Part shown: positions 35,294-44,780 of the stretch, piece by piece
Layout: every line of letters starts with the position of its first letter
Position numbering within the stretch: position 1 is the stretch's first letter
Notes under the pieces: generated by a model
Seen by the model: the letters and a program-made list of their open reading frames with translations, nothing else
The model's database searches: none
What the model was told of the DNA's origin: nothing
From: Roseibium album
Lineage (GTDB): Bacteria; Pseudomonadota; Alphaproteobacteria; Rhizobiales; Stappiaceae
Length of the DNA: 64,000 bases
Direction: 5' to 3'
Assembly: GCF_001404515.1 (NCBI RefSeq)
Contig: NZ_CXWE01000002.1
Coordinates: 620,001-684,000, forward strand
Position numbers and translations under genes: made by a program

Positions 35294-35785
35294 TTACGCT
35301 GCTACCATCGGTTCGGTAAACATTGCACCTAGAAGACGATCGACATCCAAAATCACCATCAACTGACCGTCCAGGCGATGAACGCCGCCCGAAATCTCGG
35401 CCCAGCGACGATCCAGGTTTGACGGATTCGGCTCTGAGGAAGCTGCCGGCAACGTCAACACTTCACCGACGGTATCGATGACGAGGCCATAGCTCTCCAG
35501 CTTGTACTCGATGCCGACCGCCATCATCTGTTCGTCTTCCAACGGCGGCAGATGCAGGCGGCGACGCATGTTGATTGCAGTGACAATGCGTCCGCGCAGA
35601 TTGAGTACGCCCTGGACTTCCGGAGCAGACATTGGAACCCGCGTCACGCTCTCGGGAACGAACACATCATGGACCTGGGAAATCGGCAGGCCGAAAAGTT
35701 GACCTCCTATGACCACTGTCACGTATTGGATCATGTCACTGGCGGTGCCGGCGTCCGAATTGGTTTTGTGTTCGAGCACACTCAT
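35294..35785 (-). CDS. cheW: Chemotaxis coupling protein CheW
   Basis: The 163-residue protein is one CheW domain (YVTVVIGGQLFGLPISQVHDVF, then GVLNLRGRIVTAINMRRRL and the C-terminal DGQLMVILDVDRLL). It couples receptors to CheA. The start overlaps the cheA stop codon by 4 bp, so the two are made together. Confidence 0.94.
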   Translation of the reverse strand: MSVLEHKTNSDAGTASDMIQYVTVVIGGQLFGLPISQVHDVFVPESVTRVPMSAPEVQGVLNLRGRIVTAINMRRRLHLPPLEDEQMMAVGIEYKLESYGLVIDTVGEVLTLPAASSEPNPSNLDRRWAEISGGVHRLDGQLMVILDVDRLLGAMFTEPMVAA

Positions 35786-38580
35786 GCTGCAACTCCCAGT
35801 TCGTTGGAGAAGACATCCTTAAGAGCCGCGATCAGGCCGGGACGGTCGAACTTGGCGACATAGTCATCAAAGCCGGCCTGACGACCGCGCTCGATCGATG
35901 CAGGTGTCACCATCGAAGACAATGCCAGGATCGGAATGTTCCGGAAGCGAGGATCCCGGCGCAGGGATTCACAGAATTCGAACCCGTTGATTTCCGGCAT
36001 CTCGATATCGCTGACGATTGCATGGAACTTGTCACCGTTCTCCAGCAACTCGAATGCCTGCTGCGGACCGATGCAGGTTGTCACGTCGTAACCTGCCGCT
36101 TTCAATACCGGTGTCAGCATGTTGCGGAAGAAGGAACTGTCGTCGACGAAAAGGACCTTTTTCGTCAGCGCCTCGATGTCCATTTCCTTGCGCATGAACC
36201 AGTCTTCGAAGGCCTGAGGCAGGTAGTAGCCAAGGTCCAGAATTTCCGTCGCCCGTTCCTTGACCACTGCGGATCCCAGGACCCCAGGACGTTCGGAACC
36301 GACTTCGATATTCATGCGGTCTTCGACAATATCGACGATTTCGTCGACGACCAGACCCATGGAACGGCCGGAGTCCGAGAACACCAGCATCGGCTGGGTA
36401 CCTTCGGTTTTGTGGCCATCCCCGTCGTTGACATAAACCAATGGCATGAGGGAACCGCGATACTGCACAAGATCCCTGCCGTTTGAGCGTTCGATCTTGG
36501 AAACTTCGAATTCCTCCAGGCGCGTGACCAGTGACAGCGGCACGGCCTTTGGCTCCGGCGCACCGGCACGGAACAGCAGAAGCGAAATTGCGTTTTGGCT
36601 GGACATGGACTTGCGCTGCAGGCCTTCCTGCTCTTCGTCCTCCGATTCAGCGACCGAGCTCGAAGCGTGGCTTGCCATTGCACCGGCGATGCCGTTCGGA
36701 TCAATGATCATGATTACCGAACCGTCACCGAGGATGGTATTGCCGGAGAACATGTTGAGGTTGCGCAGCATGGAAGACATCGGTTTGACCACGATTTCTT
36801 CCGTATGGAAAACACCGTCGACCACGACACCGAACGTCTGGCTGCCGACCTGCATGACAACAATGAAGCCGTTGTCGGAATCGATCGCCTGATCGACATC
36901 CTCGCCTTCGTAGATACCCAGAAGCTGGGACAAGTGAACCAGCGGCAGAAGCTTGTTTCGAAGCCTGAGTACCGGCGTGTCCTTGATCCGCTCGATGCGG
37001 TGCTCCGAGTTTGTCTGGACGCGGACAAGTTCCACGACGGACAACTGCGGAATTGCGAACCTGTCACCGCTCGCCTCGACGATCAGCGTCGACACGATGG
37101 CAAGCGTCAGCGGGATCTTGATAATGAAGCTGGAGCCCTTGCCGGTTGTCGAGCGCAAATCGACGGTACCGCCGATCAGTTCGATGTTGTTGCGCACGAC
37201 ATCCATGCCGACACCGCGTCCGGAAACGCTGGTTACCTCGGCAGCGGTAGAGAATCCGGCCGCGAAGATGAACTTGTGGATCTGGGAATCCGTCATCTTC
37301 TCGAATTCGGCTTCCGTGGCCAGGCCACGTTCCAGAACCTTGGATTTCACTTTCTCGACATCGATGCCCTTACCGTCGTCGCGGACTTCGATGATGATAT
37401 GTCCGCCTTCATGATAGGCGGCAAGAGTAATGGTGCCCTTTTCCGGTTTCCCGGCAGCCCGGCGCTCATCAGGGCCTTCCAGACCATGGTCCGCCGAATT
37501 CCGGACCATGTGTGTCAGGGGATCCTTGATCATTTCAAGGACCTGACGGTCCAGTTCGGTATCCGCACCGATCATTTCCAGTTCGATCGGTTTTTCCAGT
37601 TCCTGGCTGAGGTCGCGCACGATGCGCGGCAACTTCTGCCAGGCATTGCCGATCGGCTGCATCCGGGTCGCCATGACCCCTTCCTGCAATTCCGCGGTCA
37701 CATTGGACAGCCGTTGCAGTGGAACCTTGAATTCACTGTCTTCGTGACGACGCACGATTTCGAGAAGCTGGTTTCTCGTCAGCACAAGCTCTGACACCAT
37801 GGTCATCAGGTGCTCGAGCGTATCTACGGCGACACGAATGCTCTTGTTTGAAACACTGCCGCCGGCAGCCTTCTTTTCCCCGCCTTCAGTACCCGATTTC
37901 TGCGCAGCGGCTTTCTTCAGGGGCTCGGCTTTGGCTTCGGTCTTCGCGGCAACCGGTGCAGGGGCAGGTTCGTCCACCTCTTCTGCGATGTCCTCGGCCT
38001 CGACGATCTCCACGTCCGCGACCTCGACTTCGATCTCGGTTTCCTGGAACGCACGTTCCAGTTCGTCGAGAGAAACCTCACCTGGCCGCAGCGGACGTTC
38101 AAGGGTTTGATCCGGATCGTCGTCATCGGCAGCGTCCGCCTCGGCCGGCGCTTCTTCAGCTGCCTCGGCTTCGGGTTCGGCGCCACTCGCCATTGCCGCA
38201 TCGGCCTTGGCAGACATGTCCTCGAGTTTACCGACCAGCTCGCTGTCGTCCCCTTGCGGCTCTTCGCCTTCGGCGGCTTCAAGTTCTGCAAGAATGTCCT
38301 TGATCTGGTCGATCGAAATCAGGATCAGCGACACTGCTTCCTGAGTGACAGGGGCGCCGTCACGGAATTTACCCATAAGGGTTTCAGCCGCATGCGCAAT
38401 TCCTTCAAGCCGGGGAAGGCCCAGGAAACCACAGGTACCCTTGATCGTATGCACCAGGCGGAAAATGTTATTCAGAATGGTTGCGTTGTTCGGTTCTTGC
38501 TCGAATTTTACGAGTTCAACGTCAACAACATCGAGACTCTCGTTCGTCTCGGTAATAAATTCCCTGAGGAGGTCGTCCAT
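35782..38580 (-). CDS. cheA: Chemotaxis histidine kinase CheA with C-terminal receiver
   Basis: At 932 residues this is much longer than E. coli CheA (654). In order: an Hpt domain with phospho-His44 in RLVHTIKGTCGF; an acidic Pro/Ala/Glu-rich linker (about 130-240); the dimerisation domain (about 255-320); the HATPase domain with the N box HMVRNSADHGLE and G boxes DDGKGID and GRGVGMDVV; a CheW-like P5 domain; a second CheW-like region (about 660-790); and a receiver (about 808-925) with VSDIEMPEINGFEF. The receiver may act as a phosphate sink or for adaptation. First gene of the che operon. Confidence 0.94.
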   Translation of the reverse strand: MDDLLREFITETNESLDVVDVELVKFEQEPNNATILNNIFRLVHTIKGTCGFLGLPRLEGIAHAAETLMGKFRDGAPVTQEAVSLILISIDQIKDILAELEAAEGEEPQGDDSELVGKLEDMSAKADAAMASGAEPEAEAAEEAPAEADAADDDDPDQTLERPLRPGEVSLDELERAFQETEIEVEVADVEIVEAEDIAEEVDEPAPAPVAAKTEAKAEPLKKAAAQKSGTEGGEKKAAGGSVSNKSIRVAVDTLEHLMTMVSELVLTRNQLLEIVRRHEDSEFKVPLQRLSNVTAELQEGVMATRMQPIGNAWQKLPRIVRDLSQELEKPIELEMIGADTELDRQVLEMIKDPLTHMVRNSADHGLEGPDERRAAGKPEKGTITLAAYHEGGHIIIEVRDDGKGIDVEKVKSKVLERGLATEAEFEKMTDSQIHKFIFAAGFSTAAEVTSVSGRGVGMDVVRNNIELIGGTVDLRSTTGKGSSFIIKIPLTLAIVSTLIVEASGDRFAIPQLSVVELVRVQTNSEHRIERIKDTPVLRLRNKLLPLVHLSQLLGIYEGEDVDQAIDSDNGFIVVMQVGSQTFGVVVDGVFHTEEIVVKPMSSMLRNLNMFSGNTILGDGSVIMIIDPNGIAGAMASHASSSVAESEDEEQEGLQRKSMSSQNAISLLLFRAGAPEPKAVPLSLVTRLEEFEVSKIERSNGRDLVQYRGSLMPLVYVNDGDGHKTEGTQPMLVFSDSGRSMGLVVDEIVDIVEDRMNIEVGSERPGVLGSAVVKERATEILDLGYYLPQAFEDWFMRKEMDIEALTKKVLFVDDSSFFRNMLTPVLKAAGYDVTTCIGPQQAFELLENGDKFHAIVSDIEMPEINGFEFCESLRRDPRFRNIPILALSSMVTPASIERGRQAGFDDYVAKFDRPGLIAALKDVFSNELGVAA

Positions 38581-38713
38581 GGCCTGCTCTCACCCGACTT
38601 GTTACTGGTTCCGCATCCGGAAACGGATGTCTGGACCGAAAAGTCCATGAGAGTAGGTTGACCTCAAAGAGTTAAGATACGCTGAAACGTATGGAGACTT
38701 TTAACTTCGACTT

Positions 38714-39388
38714 TTAGACCTTCGGGAGGGCCGTTATTTTTACTGACTCTTCTTGTTTATCTATTGTTAATACCATGCCGGATTCACGGGCGAGCAGCAA
38801 AGTGTAGATCGGTTGAACGGAGTGGGCATCGACCCTTTCCGGCTCTTGTCCGTCAAGAGTTTCCTTCATTCCCAGTGGGATGCGCGGATTGAGACCGCTT
38901 GCCAGCAACGTGAAGGATGGCGATTTCGGATCCCCCTCCATCTCAACCTTGATTTCGCCACCGCGCGGAACGCACTGATTGGCGATCAGGATAAGGTTAA
39001 GCAGAAGCTTGACGTAATTTTTCGGCATCAGGTGCCTGGAAACTTGCCAAACTAAATCAGATTTTTCGTTTTCCATAAATCCTGTGGCAACGACTTGCGC
39101 GTCACCCAGATCTATCTCTGCACCCGCCGAACCGGCGGCCCCGAATGCCAGACGTGCGAACTGCAATTTGGCGGAGGCCTGACGTGCGCTTTTGCGTATG
39201 AGGTCCATCGCAAACTCGCGCATGTCCTCCGAACCTTCTTCGTCGAGGACTTCCAGACCGTTCGTGATTGCACCGACCGGACTGATGATGTCGTGACAAA
39301 CGCGGCTGGCAACTAAAGCGGCAAGATCCAGAGAGGTAAGCTCTTTAAGTGCGGACATGGCGGTGTAAGGCTCTTCTACAGGGTCCAA
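38714..39388 (-). CDS. chpT: Histidine phosphotransferase ChpT
   Basis: The 224-residue protein resembles a degenerate histidine kinase core without ATPase activity: a helical hairpin with the phospho-His in ASRVCHDIISPVGAI (about residue 29) and a C-terminal Bergerat-like ChpT_C domain (LLLNLILIANQCVPRGGEI). In Caulobacter, ChpT relays phosphate from CckA to CtrA and CpdR. The location just upstream of cheA on the same strand and within 10 kb of ctrA fits this. It precedes cheA by 133 bp. Confidence 0.92.
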   Translation of the reverse strand: MDPVEEPYTAMSALKELTSLDLAALVASRVCHDIISPVGAITNGLEVLDEEGSEDMREFAMDLIRKSARQASAKLQFARLAFGAAGSAGAEIDLGDAQVVATGFMENEKSDLVWQVSRHLMPKNYVKLLLNLILIANQCVPRGGEIKVEMEGDPKSPSFTLLASGLNPRIPLGMKETLDGQEPERVDAHSVQPIYTLLLARESGMVLTIDKQEESVKITALPKV

Positions 39389-39531
39389 GCGAAACTATGA
39401 TTCGCAATAATTCGCGCAAGCGTTACACATCCTAAAAGCTGCTGCCAAGGCGGCGGCCGGCTGCAAGCCGGGTCATCCAGATGAAAGTTGCCGTTTTTAC
39501 CGGTCATGCGAAATACCTAGGCGGAAAATGA

Positions 39532-40017
39532 CTACTTTTCCGGCATGCAGCCGACGCTGGCTGCATTCTCTTGGGCGTCCTTCACAAGTTGCCCACCATT
39601 GACGACGAACAGAAAACGGTTGACGACCGAGTGAAAGAAGACGAGTCGCCCTTCGACGACGGCATAAATGTACGGGCTGCCTGCGGTGGCGAACCCTTCC
39701 GACAACGCATATCCGCCGCATCCGGCAAACATGGGGGCATAAGTTTCCGGGTTTCGCTCGAACGCGGCCATGTTGCCCTCGTTGACAAAGACCCATTCGG
39801 CACCGCCCCAGCTGAGTTCGTGCCGGCGATCTCCCTTGCGCGGCTGCCCGTCCACGAAGTAGCTGACAGGATCATTTCCGCCAATTGCATAGCCGGTAAT
39901 CGGATCGGGGACGAAAAGCTGGGGACGCGCGACGCCTTTTCCGGCAAATATGCCCAGAACAGCCATCACGGCAAGGGAAAGACACATCAACGTCTTTTTT
40001 TCAGGCCAGCTTTTCAT
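39532..40017 (-). CDS. Exported YHS-like domain protein
   Basis: The 161-residue precursor has a long signal segment (TLMCLSLAVMAVLGIFAGKGVA, cleavage near residue 31). The mature part has the YHS-like pattern YAIGGNDPVSYFVDGQPRKGD followed by WVFVNEGNMAAFERNPETYAPMFAGCGGYALSEG, as in small exported YHS proteins thought to bind metal or handle copper. Two cysteines (GCGGYA and VGCMPEK) remain in the mature protein. No partner gene is adjacent. Role inferred only from the domain. Confidence 0.8.
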   Translation of the reverse strand: MKSWPEKKTLMCLSLAVMAVLGIFAGKGVARPQLFVPDPITGYAIGGNDPVSYFVDGQPRKGDRRHELSWGGAEWVFVNEGNMAAFERNPETYAPMFAGCGGYALSEGFATAGSPYIYAVVEGRLVFFHSVVNRFLFVVNGGQLVKDAQENAASVGCMPEK

Positions 40018-40142
40018 TGATTCGGCTATGAAGAGTACCGAGGCTTGCGCGAATCAGTTTGATTCTATTGCGTTCCAGCGTACGGGCTGAGGCACTTTAA
40101 AACAATGCGCCTCATCCGGCAGATGATGAGGAGTCCCAATTA

Positions 40143-40748
40143 ATGGCGAAAAGAGACTGGCAAGTAGCATCCCTGTTGAAAGCTGCGATTTTGTGCTTTT
40201 GTCTGATTGCCGTTCCAAACTCAGCCATGGCTCAAACGTCCGGCGCAGCACCGATCGACAGTGCACAGACCTACGATGAAGACGAGATCCTGAAAACCGG
40301 CCATGAATTTTTCGGTTCGGTCTCCGGTGGTCTGGCCTCTGTTATCGAACGCGCCTTTTCGAGATACGGCGAGCCGAACGGCTACATCCTGGGCGAAGAA
40401 GGATCAGGCGCTTTCGTTGCCGGCGCCAGATATGGCGAGGGGCACCTCTACACGCGCAACGCGGGCAATCACAAGGTATTCTGGCAAGGCCCTTCGCTTG
40501 GGTGGGATTTCGGCGCCGACGGCGCGCGCGTCATGATGCTGGTCTACAGGCTTCCAGCCGTTGATTCGATTTATGATCGATTTGCGGGCGTCAATGGGTC
40601 GGCCTATCTCGTTGGCGGCGCGGGCATGACCGTTCTGCTCAGAAACGAAACCGTCCTTGTTCCCGTCAAAGCGGGTGTTGGTGCGCGCCTCGGGCTGAAC
40701 ATGGGTTACCTGAAGTTCACTCCCAAACCGACCTGGAATCCTTTTTAA
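40143..40748 (+). CDS. eipA: EipA / DUF1134 envelope integrity protein
   Basis: The 201-residue precursor has a signal peptide (cleavage after AMA, about residue 30) and a DUF1134 domain with the conserved blocks GHEFFGSVSGGLASVIERAFSRYG, the YILGEEGSGAF motif, KVFWQGPSLGWDFGADG and GGAGMTVL. The Brucella orthologue EipA is a periplasmic beta-sandwich protein needed for cell envelope integrity and O-antigen related fitness. The start has AGGAG 9 bp upstream. Confidence 0.92.
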   Translation: MAKRDWQVASLLKAAILCFCLIAVPNSAMAQTSGAAPIDSAQTYDEDEILKTGHEFFGSVSGGLASVIERAFSRYGEPNGYILGEEGSGAFVAGARYGEGHLYTRNAGNHKVFWQGPSLGWDFGADGARVMMLVYRLPAVDSIYDRFAGVNGSAYLVGGAGMTVLLRNETVLVPVKAGVGARLGLNMGYLKFTPKPTWNPF

Positions 40749-40875
40749 TTGGCAAGCTAAGTCTCGGCAGAACATGTAACATGCCGATCAGCCAACGGCT
40801 CGACAGCTCTTGGCTGCGAGGCCGGTGTCGTCTAATGATTAAGTATCGGCTTGGGAGAACGACCGGGAGCCCGAT

Positions 40876-42258
40876 GTGATTGAAGCGGTAATGTATGTTG
40901 CACTGGGGTTTTGCACGGCCGGTCTGATCGGCTTGGCAATCCTGCCTGCTTTTTACCGCAGGGCGGCACGCCTGACCGAGGAAGCACTGCGTGCGGTCAA
41001 TCCTTCGAGCTACGCCGAAGTCAGAGCCGCTCAGGATCAGGCAAGGGCCCGTCATGCAATCGAGCTCAGGCGGGTGGAGCGTCAACTTGATGGCGAACGG
41101 TCGAAAGCTGCCAGGCATCACCTGGAAGCCGCGCGGCTACGAACAGAAATCGACGAGCTGAACCGGTCTCACAAATCACAGATATCCGATCTTGAAACGA
41201 AATTGGGCTCCCTTCATGGTGATCAGAGAGCCGTCGACCTCCTGACGTCTGAGGTAACCGCACTCAAGCAGAAGCTGGCAGACTCCGAAAAGGCACTTGC
41301 TGAAAGCTGGAAATTGCCCGATGACGGCAAGATTGAAACCAGGATGCCTGAAAAAGACGAAGACGGTAGCGACTGGTTGCCTGCAGCAGACACGATGACC
41401 CTGGCGACGATCACGGGTCTGGAAGCTGAAGTCGCCACGCTCAAATCCAGGCTGGCCAAGCACGAACCGATCGTCGCGGAAGAAATCGCAACTTCTGCCG
41501 GCAAGATGGAAAAATCGCGGCTGTCGGAACTCGAAGCTCAATTGGTGGATACGAATTCGAAATACGTGTCGGCGCAGGCGGAAGTAACCCGGCTTTCTCA
41601 CCTGCTGAGCAGCGCAGGTGCCGGCGGTTCCGAGCCAAAGGAAGAACTGACCGATCAGCTTGAGGAACTCACCAGGGAAAACGCGCAGCAAAGGTCCGAA
41701 CTGAACAACAAGGAACGCGCACTCGAACGTGCGACCGGACAGGTCGAAAAACTCAAGATCGATCTGGCAAATACCCCGGCCCTTTCCAAGCTCCGAGAAG
41801 AATTCCGCGCACTGGCTGCCAAGATTGCCGGAGCGAATGCAATTTCAGCCGATGCGAAAGACGCAAAATCGGGTGAAGACACAACGCTGCCCGTCGCTGA
41901 AGTCGAAACCGCCCTTGTCGAACCTGCGAAAAGCGGGGAACCGCAGCCAGGTCAAAAAAAGCGGACACAGCGTGTCATTGTTCCCGGAGACAAGATAAAG
42001 AAACCTGCGACGATAAAGGTCAGTGTTTCGAAAGTCAGTCCGCCCGACGAAAATTCCCAGGCACCAAAATCTGCCGATATCGCATCAGCGGCAGAAGCGC
42101 TTGTCAGCAGGGTCGTCGCCTCCAATCGCAAGACGACGCGGGAAGAAAGTGCCGGCGACAGCAAAGCGGCGGAAACGACGGATACAAGTACCGGTACAGA
42201 ACCTGATGCAGAGTCCCAAACAAAATCCGTCAAACAAAAAAAGAAAGATGTGGCTTGA
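40876..42258 (+). CDS. Membrane-anchored coiled-coil protein
   Basis: The 460-residue product starts at a GTG preceded by GGGAG. One membrane helix (about residues 5-26, MYVALGFCTAGLIGLAILPAF) is followed by a long coiled coil (about 55-310, many heptads of L/E/K/R) and a Lys/Ser/Thr-rich disordered tail (320-460). I do not recognise a family name, but the shape resembles alphaproteobacterial envelope proteins that span towards the cell interior. It follows eipA by 127 bp on the same strand and precedes glpR by 61 bp. Confidence 0.75.
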   Translation: MIEAVMYVALGFCTAGLIGLAILPAFYRRAARLTEEALRAVNPSSYAEVRAAQDQARARHAIELRRVERQLDGERSKAARHHLEAARLRTEIDELNRSHKSQISDLETKLGSLHGDQRAVDLLTSEVTALKQKLADSEKALAESWKLPDDGKIETRMPEKDEDGSDWLPAADTMTLATITGLEAEVATLKSRLAKHEPIVAEEIATSAGKMEKSRLSELEAQLVDTNSKYVSAQAEVTRLSHLLSSAGAGGSEPKEELTDQLEELTRENAQQRSELNNKERALERATGQVEKLKIDLANTPALSKLREEFRALAAKIAGANAISADAKDAKSGEDTTLPVAEVETALVEPAKSGEPQPGQKKRTQRVIVPGDKIKKPATIKVSVSKVSPPDENSQAPKSADIASAAEALVSRVVASNRKTTREESAGDSKAAETTDTSTGTEPDAESQTKSVKQKKKDVA

Positions 42259-42319
42259 TCTTAGGGGACAAGGACGGTCTTTTAGGTGAATGTGTCGACA
42301 CCTGAAGAGCTTTCGATAA

Positions 42320-43102
42320 ATGCTGATTGAACGCCACAACGCAATCCTGGAACTCGCCCGGCAGATGGGACGCGTCAGCGTCGATGATCTTGCAAGGCGT
42401 TTCGATGTCAGCCCGCAGACAATCCGCAAAGATCTCAACGAACTGTGCGACCGCCGACTGCTGGCCAGAACGCATGGTGGCGCTCTGCTGTCTTCCGGCA
42501 TCGAGAATGTTGGCTATGAAGCGCGAAGAATTATTTCCAGCAAGGAAAAGGCGGATATCGGCGAGAGCGTTGCGGCACTCATTCCGGACAACACCTCGAT
42601 CTTCATAAACATCGGGACAACCACGGAAGCCGTTGCCCAGGCGCTGCTTCAGCATCGTGGCCTGATGGTGATCACCAACAACATCAATGTCGCCAGCCTT
42701 ATGCGCGGATATTCTCAGATTGAAGTTGTTATCGCGGGAGGTGTCCTGCGGCATTCGGACGGCGGTATTGTCGGCGAGGCTGCCGTCGACTTCATGCGGC
42801 AGTTCAAGGTCGATTTTGCGGTCATCGGTGCGTCTGCGGTCGATCCGGACGGATCCCTGCTCGACTACGACTATCGCGAGGTCAAGGTCACCAAGACCAT
42901 CATGGATAATGCGCGCCATGTCATTCTTGCAGCCGACAGCACAAAATTCGAACGCACTGCGCCGGTAAGGGTCGGGCATCTGTCACAGGTCACCACCTTC
43001 GTAACCGACTATTGCACCGATCCGAATTTTGCAAAGATCGCCGCCGAAGCAGAAGTAAATCTCATTGAGACCGGGCAGCGGCTGGAAACTGCCCGGCTCT
43101 GA
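42320..43102 (+). CDS. glpR: DeoR-family regulator, probably GlpR
   Basis: The 260-residue protein has the DeoR helix-turn-helix (residues 5-57: ERHNAILELARQMGRVSVDDLARRF, then SPQTIRKDLNELCDRRLLARTHGGA) and a DeoR sensor domain with IGTTTEAVAQAL and TNNINVASLM, the phosphosugar site. The sequence matches GlpR-type repressors that bind glycerol-3-phosphate. glpD and glpK are 22 kb away, with TTTCG half-sites upstream of glpD. DeoR proteins with other sugar ligands are a possible alternative. Confidence 0.8.
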   Translation: MLIERHNAILELARQMGRVSVDDLARRFDVSPQTIRKDLNELCDRRLLARTHGGALLSSGIENVGYEARRIISSKEKADIGESVAALIPDNTSIFINIGTTTEAVAQALLQHRGLMVITNNINVASLMRGYSQIEVVIAGGVLRHSDGGIVGEAAVDFMRQFKVDFAVIGASAVDPDGSLLDYDYREVKVTKTIMDNARHVILAADSTKFERTAPVRVGHLSQVTTFVTDYCTDPNFAKIAAEAEVNLIETGQRLETARL

Positions 43103-43167
43103 ACAATATCGACGCCGACAGCCAGCAGAACCGGTGCTTTTCCATAAAACTGCAATTGGGAAAAGAG

Positions 43168-43243
43168 TGGCACGCCCAACGGGACTCGAACCCGTGTTTC
43201 CGCCGTGAAAGGGCGGCGTCCTAGACCGCTAGACGATGGGCGC
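43168..43243 (-). tRNA. tRNA-Glu(UUC)
   Basis: A canonical cloverleaf on the minus strand: acceptor GCGCCCA/TGGGCGT, discriminator G, encoded CCA, anticodon loop CTTTCAC giving TTC, and T arm ACGGG-TTCGAGT-CCCGT. It serves as a standard 7/5 comparison for the unusual cluster at 21 kb. Confidence 0.96.
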
Positions 43244-43399
43244 GCAATACCTGAAAAACTCTGTTTCAGGCCGAGGACCGTGCGTATAAGGCTGCATGAG
43301 TGAAGACGCAACCCCTTTTTTCGGTTTTTGGCACGCACCTGTTCACAACAGCTCAGAGCGAGGGCGGACGGCTCGGCACAGGATGGCAGAAGCACCGGG

Positions 43400-43756
43400 T
43401 TACCGCGCAACAAATTCCGTGCGGCCTATCTGTTTTCCCGAAAGCGGGTCAATGCGCAGCAGCGCGGTTTTGCTGCCTTCCCGCACAAGCACCAACATGA
43501 TGCTTTCGGCAAAAGTCACCTGCAAGACTTCGGCATCGGGCCCGATGACGACAGTCGAAGCAAACGCATCCGAGGGCACGCCGGACTCATTGGTATTGAT
43601 CTTGTAGAGAATTGCTGCAAAGACAGCGATCAAACCGGCGAACATGATAAGAGTGGATCCGAACAAGAGACGTTTCAATCTCGCCTGAACGCGTTCGGCT
43701 GCCGGATCTAGCGGCGCTTCCTTCTGGTCTTCTTCCCGAAAATCAGGTTGTGACAT
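43400..43756 (-). CDS. Small single-pass membrane protein, probably DUF6476
   Basis: From MSQPDFREEDQKEAPLD the product is 118 residues with one membrane helix (about 32-53, LLFGSTLIMFAGLIAVFAAILY) and a C-terminal periplasmic beta-rich domain. Small proteins of this layout occur next to rluD in many Rhodobacterales and relatives. Its ATG (43756-43754) overlaps the rluD ATG (43755-43757) in the sequence CATG, head to head. The longer minus-strand reading to 44122 is only the shadow of rluD. Confidence 0.75.
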   Translation of the reverse strand: MSQPDFREEDQKEAPLDPAAERVQARLKRLLFGSTLIMFAGLIAVFAAILYKINTNESGVPSDAFASTVVIGPDAEVLQVTFAESIMLVLVREGSKTALLRIDPLSGKQIGRTEFVAR

Positions 43757-44780
43757 GACAGACAATTCCCATGAAGATCCTGCCGAATTCGACACGGATT
43801 TCAGATTAACAGTTGATGCAGCCGATGCCGGGAAAAGGCTGGATGCGGTTCTGGCAGCGCATATCGACGCGCTTAGCCGCAATAGGATCCAGTCTCTAAT
43901 CAGGTCAGGAGACGTCACCGTCGGCGGCGCGAAGGTAGTGGAACCTAAATTCCGGGTCAATGAAGGGGATCCACTTGCGCTTTCCCTCCCCGAGCCGGAG
44001 GATCCGGAACCGAGCGGTGAAGACATACCGATCGCCGTTGTATTCGAGGACGAGCATCTCATCGTAGTCGACAAACCGGCAGGTCTTGTCGTGCACCCCG
44101 GCGCCGGTAACTGGACAGGCACGCTCGTTAACGCCCTGATCCATCACTGCGGTGACAGCCTGTCCGGCATAGGCGGTGTCAGACGCCCGGGCATTGTTCA
44201 CAGGATCGACAAGGATACGTCTGGCCTGCTGGTTGTTGCGAAAACCGATCAGGCACATCAGGGTCTGGCAGCGCAATTTGCTGATCATGGCCGAACAGGT
44301 CCGCTTGAACGCTCCTATGCAGCTCTCGTGTGGGGCGCGCCCTCCAATCTCAAGGGCACGATCGATACAAATCTTGCCCGTTCGCAGTCTAACCGGCAGA
44401 AAATGGCCGTCGTCAAGACAAGTGGCCGCCATGCGGTAACGCATTGGCAGGTCAGGGAGCGGTTCGGCGCTGCGGACCAACCTGCCCTCGCCTCACTGAT
44501 GGAATGCCGCCTGGAAACCGGCCGCACCCACCAGATCCGCGTTCATATGACCCATATCGGCCATCCACTGATTGGCGATGATGACTACGGTTCAGGGTTC
44601 AAAACCAAAATCAATCGTCTCGACGAACCTCTCAAGACCGTCGTTGGAGCTTTCGATCGCCAGGCACTGCATGCAGGCCTGCTCGCCTTCGAACATCCGG
44701 TTAGTGGGAAAACATTGCGTTTTGAGAGCCCATACCCGGCTGATTTTGCAAATCTTTTGTTATCATTACAAAATTTTTAG
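43755..44780 (+). CDS. rluD: 23S rRNA pseudouridine synthase, RluD-type
   Basis: The 341-residue enzyme has an N-terminal S4 RNA-binding domain (about 30-85, GKRLDAVLAAHIDALSRNRIQSLI) and an RluA catalytic domain with HRIDKDTSGLLVVAKTD (catalytic Asp near 155). LETGRTHQIRVHMTHIGHPLIGD is the family signature. It would modify positions 1911, 1915 and 1917 of 23S rRNA. Its start codon overlaps that of the divergent DUF6476 gene. Confidence 0.94.
   Translation: MTDNSHEDPAEFDTDFRLTVDAADAGKRLDAVLAAHIDALSRNRIQSLIRSGDVTVGGAKVVEPKFRVNEGDPLALSLPEPEDPEPSGEDIPIAVVFEDEHLIVVDKPAGLVVHPGAGNWTGTLVNALIHHCGDSLSGIGGVRRPGIVHRIDKDTSGLLVVAKTDQAHQGLAAQFADHGRTGPLERSYAALVWGAPSNLKGTIDTNLARSQSNRQKMAVVKTSGRHAVTHWQVRERFGAADQPALASLMECRLETGRTHQIRVHMTHIGHPLIGDDDYGSGFKTKINRLDEPLKTVVGAFDRQALHAGLLAFEHPVSGKTLRFESPYPADFANLLLSLQNF

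Noticed and set aside
36595..37794. 399-codon plus-strand ORF opposite cheA
   Set aside because: Shadow of cheA; no domain-like features and no ribosome site.
43400..44122. 240-residue minus-strand reading extending into rluD
   Set aside because: Only the last 118 residues look like a real protein; the upstream half is the antisense of rluD. The start at 43756 was used.
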